From: Enemella evansiae
GTDB lineage: Bacteria > Actinomycetota > Actinomycetes > Propionibacteriales > Propionibacteriaceae
Direction: 5' to 3'
DNA length: 64,000 nucleotides
Assembly (NCBI RefSeq): GCF_002250705.1
Contig: NZ_NMVP01000035.1
Coordinates: forward strand, 124,001 to 188,000
The stretch's first letter is position 1, and the number at the start of each line of letters is the position of its first letter. Below are positions 33,001 to 40,560 of this stretch, in pieces. The notes beneath the pieces are model-generated. The model did not search any database. It was not told the origin of the DNA and was given only the letters and a program-made list of their open reading frames with translations. Position numbers and translations under genes: made by a program.

Positions 33001-34412
33001 CAGCCGTACACCGCTCCCTGGTCGCCGCTCTCCTTGCTGATCCGACGGGCCAGGTAGAGGCCCTCCAGCGCCAGCTCGGCCGCCCCGGCGCGGGCCCCGA
33101 CACCGTCGGCCCGGACACGTTCGGAGATCCGGTCATAGAGGTCGGAATCCAGGCTGGGCAGGGAATCCAGCAGTTCGGTGGCGGTCACCCGGTCACCGGT
33201 GGTGACCAGCCGGGAGCCGTCCATCGCCGCCACCAGTTCGGCCAGATCCAGTCCGCGGAGCTTCTCCCGGACCGTCGCCGCGGTCGCCTGACGCAGCAGG
33301 TGGGTGAGGATCTCGGTCTCGCGACCCTCCTCGCCGACCTCGAACTCGATCTTGCCCGTCAACACGTCGACCGCGGCCGACAGGTCGACCAACCGGGCCA
33401 CCGCCTCCTGCTCGCCGCGCACCGTGGCGCGGTGCAGCGCGGCCGCCGCGACGGTCTCGGCACCGGCGATCGCGAAGCGGGCCGAGACACCGGAGCGCTG
33501 GTCGACCGCGGAGGAGGAACGCAGTTCGCGGGTGAAGCGGGCGAGCACCTCCAGCAGCACATCGGGCACCTCGGCGACCAGCTCCGCCTCCTGCCGGATC
33601 ACCGCGATCTCGTCGGCGATCTCCAGCGGGTAGTGGGTGCGGATCTCGGCGCCGAAACGGTCCTTCAGCGGGGTGATGATCCGGCCGCGGTTGGTGTAGT
33701 CCTCCGGGTTCGCCGAGGCCACCACCAACACATCCAGCGGCAACCGCAGCAGATAACCGCGGATCTGGATGTCGCGTTCCTCCATCACATTGAGCAGCGC
33801 CACCTGGATCCGTTCGGCCAGGTCCGGCAGCTCGTTGATCGCCACGATCCCGCGATGCGCCCGCGGCACCAGGCCGAAGTGGATGGTCTCCGGATCGCCC
33901 AGGCTGCGGCCCTCGGCCACCTTCATCGGGTCCACGTCGCCGACCAGGTCGCCGACGCTGGTGTCCGGGGTGGCGAGCTTCTCGGCGTACCGCTCGTCGC
34001 GATGCCGCCAGGCGACCGGCAGGTCATCGCCCAGCTCGGCGGCGCGGCGCTGCGAGGCCGCGGTGATCGGCTCGAAGGGGTGCTCGCCGAGTTCGGAGCC
34101 CTCGATGACCGGGGTCCACTCATCGAGCAGACCGACCAGGCTGCGCAGCAACCGGGTCTTGCCCTGGCCGCGCTCACCGAGCAGCACGATGTCGTGGCCG
34201 GCGAGCAGGGCCCGCTCGACCTGGGGGATCACGGTGCCCTCGAATCCGTGCAGCCCGGGCCAGGGATCGGTGCCCGCGGCGAGTGCGGAGAGCAGGTTGG
34301 CGCGGAGCTCGGCACGCAGGCTCTGCTGCTGGTGGCCGCTGGCCCGGAGCTCGCCAACGGTACGGATCTCGGGCGCCCGATCCTGGGGCGTTTCGCGCGT
34401 CGTCGTCGTCAC
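33000..34412 (-). CDS. AAA+ ATPase of the MoxR / magnesium-chelatase ChlI type
   Basis: A 470-residue AAA+ protein with Walker A GERGQGKT (79-86), a Walker B-like region ending GIVAINELPDLAERIQ (Asn-Glu rather than Asp-Glu), sensor-1 ASANPEDYT and arginine-finger region LKDRFGAEI. This follows the ChlI/MoxR pattern. With the translationally coupled VWA gene it forms the common MoxR-VWA chaperone-like pair that remodels or loads metal into a target protein. No target gene is adjacent. GTG start at 34412, no Shine-Dalgarno, and a TACCAT hexamer 7 nt upstream. Divergent from ispE with 42 bp between starts. Confidence 0.9.
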   Translation of the reverse strand: MTTTTRETPQDRAPEIRTVGELRASGHQQQSLRAELRANLLSALAAGTDPWPGLHGFEGTVIPQVERALLAGHDIVLLGERGQGKTRLLRSLVGLLDEWTPVIEGSELGEHPFEPITAASQRRAAELGDDLPVAWRHRDERYAEKLATPDTSVGDLVGDVDPMKVAEGRSLGDPETIHFGLVPRAHRGIVAINELPDLAERIQVALLNVMEERDIQIRGYLLRLPLDVLVVASANPEDYTNRGRIITPLKDRFGAEIRTHYPLEIADEIAVIRQEAELVAEVPDVLLEVLARFTRELRSSSAVDQRSGVSARFAIAGAETVAAAALHRATVRGEQEAVARLVDLSAAVDVLTGKIEFEVGEEGRETEILTHLLRQATAATVREKLRGLDLAELVAAMDGSRLVTTGDRVTATELLDSLPSLDSDLYDRISERVRADGVGARAGAAELALEGLYLARRISKESGDQGAVYG

Positions 34413-34419
34413 CCATTCG

Positions 34420-34425
34420 ATGGTA
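34420..34425 (-). promoter_or_regulatory. -10 hexamer of a probable leaderless transcript (MoxR-type ATPase)
   Basis: TACCAT on the minus strand, a 7-nt gap (CGAATGG) and the GTG at 34412. Only 16 bp separate it from the ispE hexamer on the other strand. Confidence 0.5.
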
Positions 34426-34441
34426 CGCGCGGGGTCCTGAC

Positions 34442-34447
34442 TAGGGT
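34442..34447 (+). promoter_or_regulatory. -10 hexamer of a probable leaderless transcript (ispE)
   Basis: TAGGGT, a 7-nt gap (GTGGCCC) and the GTG at 34455. Confidence 0.5.
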
Positions 34448-34454
34448 GTGGCCC

Positions 34455-35384
34455 GTGGCGACACCTGTAGCTCCCGGACCTGCGACGATCCGCGTCCGCG
34501 TCCCGGCCAAGATCAACCTGGCGCTGGGTGTCGGCGGCGTGGACGCCGACGGCTACCACCGGCTGACCACGGTCTTCCAGGCGGTGTCGCTGCACGACGA
34601 GCTCACCGCCCAGTGGGACGAGCCCGGGTTGTTCTCGATCGCGATGTCGGGGGAGGGCACCGATCTGGTCGCCGCCGACGACTCGAATCTGGCGATGCGG
34701 GCGGCCCGGCTCGTGGCCGAGCGGTTCGGCCCGGAGAGCGCCCTGGGCGTGCGGATGACGGTGAAGAAGTCGATCCCGGTCGCCGGTGGGATGGCGGGTG
34801 GTTCCGCGGATGCGGCGGCCGCGCTGCTGGCCTGTTCGGTGCTGTGGGATCTGGACGCCGATCTCGAGGAGCTGCGCGAGCTCGGTGGTGAGCTGGGTGC
34901 CGATGTGCCGTTCTCGATGCTGGGCGGGACCGCGATCGGTACCGGCCGGGGCGATGAGCTGGTACCGGTGCTGACCCGGGGTGCGCACCACTGGGTGCTC
35001 GCGGTCGCCGACGTCGGGCTCTCCACCCCGACGGTGTTCCGGCGCTTCGACGAACTCCAGCCCGGTGGCTGCGATCTGGCGATGCCGACCGAGCTGCTCA
35101 ACGCACTGGCCTCCGGTGATTCGGTGGCACTCGGGCGGCATCTGCACAACGATCTGGCCGAGGCGGCCATCGACCTGCGCCCGCAGCTGCAGCAGACCCT
35201 CGACGCCGGGCTCGAGTTCGGGGCCCTGGGGGCCATCGTGTCCGGCTCCGGACCCACCTGTGCTTTCCTTTGTCGTAACGAGGAATCGGCGGTCGCGCTG
35301 AGCGTACGCCTCGGCGCCGAAGGGGTGGCGCGGGCGGTACGCCGGGTGCGTGGGCCGGTGCCGGGGGCTCGGCTGATCAGCTGA
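34455..35384 (+). CDS. ispE: 4-diphosphocytidyl-2-C-methyl-D-erythritol kinase
   Basis: A 309-residue GHMP kinase of the MEP isoprenoid pathway that phosphorylates CDP-methylerythritol with ATP. The substrate-binding start VRVPAKINLALGVGG (Lys19) and DGYHRL precede the glycine-rich phosphate loop PVAGGMAGGSADAAA (about 108-122) and the C-terminal GSGPTCAFL. The GTG at 34455 gives the usual N terminus. In many Actinobacteria ispE follows ksgA directly; here four minus-strand genes intervene. It is followed after 40 bp by the LLM oxidoreductase gene. Confidence 0.95.
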   Translation: MATPVAPGPATIRVRVPAKINLALGVGGVDADGYHRLTTVFQAVSLHDELTAQWDEPGLFSIAMSGEGTDLVAADDSNLAMRAARLVAERFGPESALGVRMTVKKSIPVAGGMAGGSADAAAALLACSVLWDLDADLEELRELGGELGADVPFSMLGGTAIGTGRGDELVPVLTRGAHHWVLAVADVGLSTPTVFRRFDELQPGGCDLAMPTELLNALASGDSVALGRHLHNDLAEAAIDLRPQLQQTLDAGLEFGALGAIVSGSGPTCAFLCRNEESAVALSVRLGAEGVARAVRRVRGPVPGARLIS

Positions 35385-35424
35385 ACCCAGCAGTCGACGA
35401 GAAGCACTCAACGAGGAGAGCCAG

Positions 35425-36228
35425 ATGGCCACAGACAACGGACAGGTTCGGATCGCGGTCCAGCTGCAGCCGCAGCACGCCGACTACGCGGACATCCGCC
35501 GGGCCGTCGCCGCCGCCGAGGAGGCCGGGGTGGATGCGGTCTTCAACTGGGATCACTTCTTCCCGCTGTTCGGCGATCCGGACGGCAAGCACTTCGAGTG
35601 CTGGACGATGCTGGCCGCCTGGGCGGAGGCCACCGAACGGGTCCAGCTCGGTGCGCTGGTGACCTGCAACTCCTACCGCAACCCGCAATTGCTGGCCGAC
35701 ATGGCCCGCACCGTCGATCACATCTCGGCGCGCGACGGCGCGGTCGGGCGGTTGATCCTGGGCATCGGTTCGGGCTGGTTCAAGCGCGACTACGATGCCT
35801 ACGGCTACGACTTCGGCACCGCCGGCGGCCGGTTGAACGCGCTCGCCCGGGATCTGCCGCTGATCAAGCAGCGGTGGGCCGAACTCAATCCGGCGCCGAC
35901 CCGGGAGATCCCGGTGCTGATCGGTGGCGGCGGGGAGAAGAAGACGCTGCGGATCGTCGCCGAGCAGGCCCAGATCTGGCACAGCTTCGGCGATGTGGAG
36001 ACCTTCACCCGCAAGAGCGGGATCCTCGACGAGCACTGCGCCGCGGTCGGTCGGGACTCCGCCGAGATCGAGCGTTCGATCGGGGTGGAGGCCGATGACC
36101 CGCAGGCCGACGCCGCCGCCAAGCACGCCGCCGGAGCCCGGTTGTTCACCCTCGGGGTGAACGGCCCCGACTACGACCTCGGCCCGGTACGCGACCTGGT
36201 CGCCTGGCGTGACGAGGTCAATCGCTGA
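35425..36228 (+). CDS. LLM-class F420-dependent oxidoreductase
   Basis: A 267-residue luciferase-like TIM-barrel enzyme, probably using coenzyme F420 as hydride carrier. Family marks are FNWDHFFPLFGDPDG, LGALVTCNSYRNPQLLADMA, the GxGSGW segment in LGIGSGWFKRDYDAYGYDFG and IPVLIGGGGEKKTLRIVA. These are standard for the F420 LLM subfamily. The ATG has GAGGAG 8 nt upstream. It is on the same strand as ispE but functionally unrelated as far as can be seen. Its last 11 bases overlap the convergent methyltransferase gene. The substrate is not predictable. Confidence 0.9.
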   Translation: MATDNGQVRIAVQLQPQHADYADIRRAVAAAEEAGVDAVFNWDHFFPLFGDPDGKHFECWTMLAAWAEATERVQLGALVTCNSYRNPQLLADMARTVDHISARDGAVGRLILGIGSGWFKRDYDAYGYDFGTAGGRLNALARDLPLIKQRWAELNPAPTREIPVLIGGGGEKKTLRIVAEQAQIWHSFGDVETFTRKSGILDEHCAAVGRDSAEIERSIGVEADDPQADAAAKHAAGARLFTLGVNGPDYDLGPVRDLVAWRDEVNR

Positions 36229-37006
36229 GCGTCCCGGCCCGCCGGGCCACCACGAAGGCGCGCGGGAAGCGCAGCACCGTCCCGAAGTCCTGTGCGGGGT
36301 AGGCGATCCGCAGCTTTTCCTTGTACGCCTGGCTGAACTCGGCACGCAGCGGTTCGGGCAGCCGGTCCAGGATCGGCCGCGCACCGGTGCCCGAGATCCA
36401 CTCGAAGACCGGGTCGGGGCCCGGCAGGAGATGCAGATAGGTGGTCTCCCAGGCATCCACCGTGCACCCCAGCGCGGTGAGGACGGCGACCGCGTCGATG
36501 GTCGGATACTGCGCGGTCCGGGCGACACCCTCGACGTGGCCGGCGAACCGCGGGTCGGCGGCGACCTCGCGGAGCAGCCGGTGGCTCGGCTCGTCGAAGT
36601 TGATCGGCACCTGGTAGGCGAGCCAGCCACCGGGGGCGAGCATCCCGACCAGCCTGGGCAGCAACCCCTGATGCTCCGGAATCCATTGCAGGGTGGCATT
36701 CGAGACGATCACATCGACCGGTTGTTCGGGCTGCCAGTCACGCAGATCGGCCCGCTGCCAGCGCAGTCGGTCGCTGTCGCCGTGGGTGGTGCGGGCACGG
36801 TCGATCATCGCCGCGGAGGAGTCGACGCCGAGCACCCTCGATCCCGGCCAGCGCTGCGCCAGGGTGCTGGTCAGGTTGCCCGGCCCGCACCCCAGGTCGA
36901 CCACGGTGGCGGGATCGGTGGCACCGATCCGGGCGACCAGGTCGATGAACGGCCGGCCGCGCTGATCGGCGTACCGCAGATAGAGATCGGGATTCCAGTC
37001 ACCCAT
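36218..37006 (-). CDS. Trans-aconitate 2-methyltransferase-like SAM enzyme
   Basis: A 262-residue class I methyltransferase closely following the Tam layout. It starts WNPDLYLRYADQRGRPFIDL, has SAM motif I VVDLGCGPGNLT (about 35-46), GVDSSAAMIDRAR, SNATLQWIPEH, and ends with the FPRAFVVARR segment. Tam methylates trans-aconitate, a toxic isomer formed from the TCA-cycle intermediate. GAGGAG precedes the ATG. It is divergent from a MarR gene across two operator-like inverted repeats, so MarR control of both is likely. Substrate identity rests on overall similarity only. Confidence 0.85.
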   Translation of the reverse strand: MGDWNPDLYLRYADQRGRPFIDLVARIGATDPATVVDLGCGPGNLTSTLAQRWPGSRVLGVDSSAAMIDRARTTHGDSDRLRWQRADLRDWQPEQPVDVIVSNATLQWIPEHQGLLPRLVGMLAPGGWLAYQVPINFDEPSHRLLREVAADPRFAGHVEGVARTAQYPTIDAVAVLTALGCTVDAWETTYLHLLPGPDPVFEWISGTGARPILDRLPEPLRAEFSQAYKEKLRIAYPAQDFGTVLRFPRAFVVARRAGTLSD

Positions 37007-37036
37007 GGCCGCTCCTCACCGAGCAGTTCCAAACTG

Positions 37037-37079
37037 TCTTGACATCAAGATACATGGGTCAAGATTCTCGATGTCAAGA
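37037..37079. promoter_or_regulatory. Two MarR-type inverted repeats between tam-like and marR genes
   Basis: Site 1, TCTTGACATCAAGA (37037-37050), is a perfect inverted repeat with 6-bp arms. Site 2, TCTCGATGTCAAGA (37066-37079), has one arm mismatch. They are 29 bp apart between the divergent starts at 37006 and 37100. TTGACA boxes fall within both, so a bound repressor would mask both promoters. Confidence 0.7.
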
Positions 37080-37087
37080 GGTCGGCG

Positions 37088-37093
37088 TACGAT
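37088..37093 (+). promoter_or_regulatory. -10 hexamer of a probable leaderless transcript (marR)
   Basis: TACGAT, a 6-nt gap (GAGCGC) and the ATG at 37100. Confidence 0.45.
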
Positions 37094-37099
37094 GAGCGC

Positions 37100-37606
37100 A
37101 TGAGCGCCCAGGACGACGTTGACCGGCTGCTCGCCGACTGGGGTCGCGAGCGGGCCGATCTCGACCTGTCGCCGATGGCGGTGCTGAGCCGGGTGACCCG
37201 GCTCAGCCGGCTCCTCGACCGGGCCCGCCAGGACGCCTTCGCCGCGCACGGGGTGGTCGCCTGGGAGTTCGACGTGCTGGCCGCGCTGCGCCGCGCGGGG
37301 GAGCCCTATCAACTCTCCCCGGGCCGCTTGCTGCGCGAGACCTTGGTCACCTCCGGCACCATGACCAACCGCGTCGACCGGCTGGTCACCCGGGGTCTGG
37401 TGCGCCGCAGCCCCGACCCCAGCGACCGTCGCGGGGTGCTGGTCAGCCTCACCGATGCCGGCCGCGATGTCGTCGACGGGGCGCTGGAAACCCTGCTCAG
37501 ACACGAATCCGAGCTGCTCGATGCGCTCGACCGGGGCGAGCGGGAACAACTCTCCGGGCTGCTCCGGGCGCTGATGCTGCGCTTCGAACAACCCGACGCC
37601 GGCTGA
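37100..37606 (+). CDS. MarR-family transcriptional regulator
   Basis: A 168-residue winged-helix regulator. The recognition region spans about residues 55-115 (LSPGRLLRETLVTSGTMTNR, then VDRLVTRGLVRRSPDPSDRRG with wing VLVSLTDAGR). This is the canonical MarR DRRxxLVxLT signature. Helical dimerisation segments lie at both ends. It is divergent from the methyltransferase gene with two inverted repeats between them, and is therefore likely autoregulatory and a repressor of that gene. The ligand is unknown. Confidence 0.93.
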   Translation: MSAQDDVDRLLADWGRERADLDLSPMAVLSRVTRLSRLLDRARQDAFAAHGVVAWEFDVLAALRRAGEPYQLSPGRLLRETLVTSGTMTNRVDRLVTRGLVRRSPDPSDRRGVLVSLTDAGRDVVDGALETLLRHESELLDALDRGEREQLSGLLRALMLRFEQPDAG

Positions 37607-37654
37607 CCGGCGGTCGAGTTGGCGATCGGGGCGAACCCCGACAGACTGCGCCCC

Positions 37655-38173
37655 GTGAAACTCAGCGGCATCATCCTCACGATCGTCGGGATCGTCCTTC
37701 TTCTCGGTGGCGGGATCGTGGGCGCTGCCCTGACGATCCAGGGTTCGCTGAGCCTGGTCGACGAGGTCGGTTCGGGCGAACTGCTCGACGGCCGGTCCCA
37801 GATCGCGGTGACCGCCGGTGAGTCGTTGCATCTCTACCACCGGGCCGGGACGGCGCAGCCGACCTGCGAGGTCACCGGACCCGGTGCGATCCGCCGCGCC
37901 GCGGTCACCGACAGCCCCTGGGACTTCGGCGGGGTGACCTATGAGGCGTTCGAGTCACTGACCTTCCCCACGGCCGGGGACTACGAGATCGAGTGTTCCG
38001 AGCAGGGCACCCTGATCGCCCCGCCGGTGCCGATGTCGGCGATGGGCACCGCGGTGCTCGGGGTCGGGCTCGCGGTCGTCAGCGTCGTCGTCGGCATCGG
38101 CACGCTGATCGTTGGAATCGTCCTGTGGGTAGCCGGTGCGAAACGGCAGCGATCGGCAGTCGCTGCTCGATGA
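37655..38173 (+). CDS. Two-span membrane protein of unknown function
   Basis: A 172-residue protein with hydrophobic spans at about residues 4-27 and 125-155 and an extracytoplasmic domain between them. That domain (QIAVTAGESLHLYHRAG ... ATCEVTGPG-like Cys, ... YEIECSEQGTL) has two Cys and a beta-rich look. GTG 37655 is chosen because it gives a clean signal-anchor start; an in-frame TTG at 37619 would add 12 residues without a ribosome-binding site. The stop is 3 bp from the convergent MFS gene. No family could be named. Confidence 0.65.
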   Translation: MKLSGIILTIVGIVLLLGGGIVGAALTIQGSLSLVDEVGSGELLDGRSQIAVTAGESLHLYHRAGTAQPTCEVTGPGAIRRAAVTDSPWDFGGVTYEAFESLTFPTAGDYEIECSEQGTLIAPPVPMSAMGTAVLGVGLAVVSVVVGIGTLIVGIVLWVAGAKRQRSAVAAR

Positions 38174-38176
38174 GCG

Positions 38177-39559
38177 TCAGTGGGCGCCGTGGCCGCCCTT
38201 CACCATCCTGCTCGGATCGGGATCCTTGGGCGCCGGGGCGGCCTTCAGGATCAGGGTGATCACCGCGGCGATGATCATCGCGATGCCGATGGCGTACATG
38301 CCGGCCCGGTCGGTGCCGGTGAGGTCCTTCAGGTAACCGGTGATGTAGGGGCCGGCGAATCCGGACAGGTTGCCGATCGAGTTCACCAGGGCGATACCGG
38401 TGGCGGCCGATGCGCCGGTGAGGAAGGCGGTCGGCAGCGACCAGAAGGTCGGCAGGAACGCCATGATGCACATCGTCACCACACTGAGCAGTGCCATCTT
38501 CGACACCGGTCCCGGCATGTAACTGGTGACCGGGATCAGCAGCGCGCCGATGGTCAGCGGGATCACGTTGTGCCACACCCGTTCACCGGTGCGGTCGGAT
38601 CTCCTTGACCAGAAGAGCATCGCGACCAGGCCGCAGACATAGGGGATCGCGGTCACCAACCCCTGCTCGACCACCGACCACTGCACCTGGTACTCGTTCT
38701 TGAACCCGGCGACGATGCTCGGCATGAAGAAACTCAATGAGTACAGGCCATACACGCCGCCGAAGTAGACGAAGGACAACGCCCAGACCCGCGGCATCGC
38801 CAGCGCCTGACCCATCGTGACCTGATAGGTGCTCTCCTTCTCCTGGTGCTCCAGATCCAGCTGGGCCTGCAGCAGCTCCTGCTCGTTCGGCTTCAGCCAC
38901 TTCGCCGCCCGCGGGTTGTCGGTGAGGAAGAACCAGCAGACCACACCCAGGATGACCGCCGGAATGCCTTCCAGCATGAACATCGAGCGCCAACCGGCCA
39001 GGCCGAAGATCTGCCCGTGGCTGTACTGGATGATCAACGACGAGACGGTCGCACCGAGGGCCGAGGAGATCGGGATCGCGGTCATGAACAGCGCGGTGTA
39101 CTTCGCCCGGTCCCGCTGCGGGAACCAGTAGGTGAGGTAGAGGATGATGCCGGGGAAGAAGCCGGCCTCGGCGATACCGAGCACCAGGCGCAGGATGTAG
39201 AGCCAGGTGGTGTTCGGTACGAACGCGAACGCCGTCGCGACGATGCCCCAGGACACCATGATCCGGGCGATCCAGCGCCGGGCCCCGACCTTGTGCAGCA
39301 TGATGTTCGACGGCACCTCGAGGATCAGGTAGCCGATGAAGAACAGGCCGGAGGCGATGCCGAACTGGGTGGCGTTCAGCCCCAGGTCCCGGTTCATGCC
39401 GTTCGGGCCGGCGAAGGCGATGTTGGTGCGGTCGAGGTAGTTGATGAAATACAGCAGCCCCAGGAAGGGGATCAGCCGCTTGGCAGCCTTGCTCACCGTC
39501 GCGCGGAGCTCGGGCGAGTCCCCATCGGTGAGGTGGCCGGAGGATTGGGCCGTACTCAT
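38177..39559 (-). CDS. MFS transporter, anion:cation symporter (ACS) type
   Basis: A 460-residue, 12-span transporter. The TM1 signature LLYFINYLDRTNIAFAGPNG, EVPSNIMLHKVGARRWIARI and GIAEAGFFPGIILYLTYWFP are hallmarks of the ACS family, which imports organic acids such as tartrate, sugar acids, phthalate or hydroxyphenylacetate with protons. It lies 12 bp downstream of an SDR gene on the same strand, so the pair probably imports and oxidises one organic acid or polyol. The start has AAAGG 7 nt upstream. The specific substrate is not evident. Confidence 0.9.
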   Translation of the reverse strand: MSTAQSSGHLTDGDSPELRATVSKAAKRLIPFLGLLYFINYLDRTNIAFAGPNGMNRDLGLNATQFGIASGLFFIGYLILEVPSNIMLHKVGARRWIARIMVSWGIVATAFAFVPNTTWLYILRLVLGIAEAGFFPGIILYLTYWFPQRDRAKYTALFMTAIPISSALGATVSSLIIQYSHGQIFGLAGWRSMFMLEGIPAVILGVVCWFFLTDNPRAAKWLKPNEQELLQAQLDLEHQEKESTYQVTMGQALAMPRVWALSFVYFGGVYGLYSLSFFMPSIVAGFKNEYQVQWSVVEQGLVTAIPYVCGLVAMLFWSRRSDRTGERVWHNVIPLTIGALLIPVTSYMPGPVSKMALLSVVTMCIMAFLPTFWSLPTAFLTGASAATGIALVNSIGNLSGFAGPYITGYLKDLTGTDRAGMYAIGIAMIIAAVITLILKAAPAPKDPDPSRMVKGGHGAH

Positions 39560-39571
39560 GGGCGTGCCTTT

Positions 39572-40426
39572 CTAGTGGATCGCACCGGAACCGGGCGAGG
39601 GGTCGGCTGGGGCCCGGGAATCGGGCGGGGTGGGCTCTGGGTTCTTCGGGGCGGGCAGCGGGGGAGTGAACCGGCCGTCGACCGCGGTCCAGCCGCCGTC
39701 GACGGTGAGTGCGGTCCCGCTGATGAAGCTGGCCGCGTCGCTGGTCAGAAAGACCACCGCGCCGGCGATCTCCTCGGGTTGCGCCCAGCGGCCCAGCGCA
39801 CCCTTGGTGGCGTAGGCCTGGTACCAGTCGGGGGAGGCCTTGATCTGTTCGGTGAGCGGGGTCTCCACCACCCCGGGCAGCACCGCGTTCACGCGTACGC
39901 CGCGGGGGCCGAACTCGGCGGCGGCGGTCCGCACCAGTTGCACCGCACCCGCCTTCGCGGCGGCGTACGCCGACTGGCCCGGTTCGACGGTGAGCGCACG
40001 GACCGAGGAGAAGACCACGATGCTGCCCCGGCCCCGCTCGGCCATCCCCGGCGCGAACGCCTGGATCGCCCAGAAGGGGGCCTTCAGGTTGAGCGCGAGC
40101 ACCTTGTCCAGATCGGCCTCGGTGTAGTCGGTGATCCGCTGCCGCACGTTCGCACCCACGGTCACCACCAGGGCGTCCACCGGCCCGAGCTCGTCGGCCA
40201 GTGCCAGCACCGCGGCCCGGTCGGTGGCATCCAACCGGTACGCCGTCGCTCCCGGATGCTCGGCGGCGACCCGCTCCGCGGTCTCGGCGGACACGTCGGC
40301 GCAGAGCAGCTGGGCGCCCCTGCGGGCCAGCGCCTCCGCGACCTCGGCTCCGATCCCGCCGACGCCGATCAGCAGGATGCGACGGTCCGCGAGTGAAAAG
40401 GCGTCGGAGCGGCCGGACTGCTCCAT
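39572..40426 (-). CDS. Short-chain dehydrogenase/reductase
   Basis: A 284-residue SDR oxidoreductase. The nucleotide-binding motif is GVGGIGAEVA (about 21-30). The active-site Ser/Tyr/Lys set is in FSSVRALTVEPGQSAYAAAKAG. The NNAG motif is altered to VGAN, and ISGTALTVDGGW is the conserved C-terminal block. A Pro/Asp-rich tail of about 25 residues is unusual for the family. It is the first gene of a two-gene operon with the ACS-type transporter. A near-by inverted repeat at 40442-40459 could be its operator. Confidence 0.9.
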   Translation of the reverse strand: MEQSGRSDAFSLADRRILLIGVGGIGAEVAEALARRGAQLLCADVSAETAERVAAEHPGATAYRLDATDRAAVLALADELGPVDALVVTVGANVRQRITDYTEADLDKVLALNLKAPFWAIQAFAPGMAERGRGSIVVFSSVRALTVEPGQSAYAAAKAGAVQLVRTAAAEFGPRGVRVNAVLPGVVETPLTEQIKASPDWYQAYATKGALGRWAQPEEIAGAVVFLTSDAASFISGTALTVDGGWTAVDGRFTPPLPAPKNPEPTPPDSRAPADPSPGSGAIH

Positions 40427-40441
40427 CGAGGCACCCCCTGG

Positions 40442-40459
40442 GCGTGCATCTGTGCACGC
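40442..40459. promoter_or_regulatory. Inverted repeat upstream of the SDR-MFS operon
   Basis: GCGTGCA-TCTG-TGCACGC, perfect 7-bp arms, 15 bp before the SDR start. It resembles GntR/LacI-like operators. No regulator gene is adjacent. The rest of the gap 40427-40560 holds nothing else recognisable. Confidence 0.45.
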
Positions 40460-40560
40460 ACGTGTCGTGTGGGGTAACTGTGCCCCCGGTGAATTGCGGC
40501 GGTCAAGAGTATGACGAATGACTGGACAGACTTCGTGGCAACCGGTTGGTCACCCCCCGC

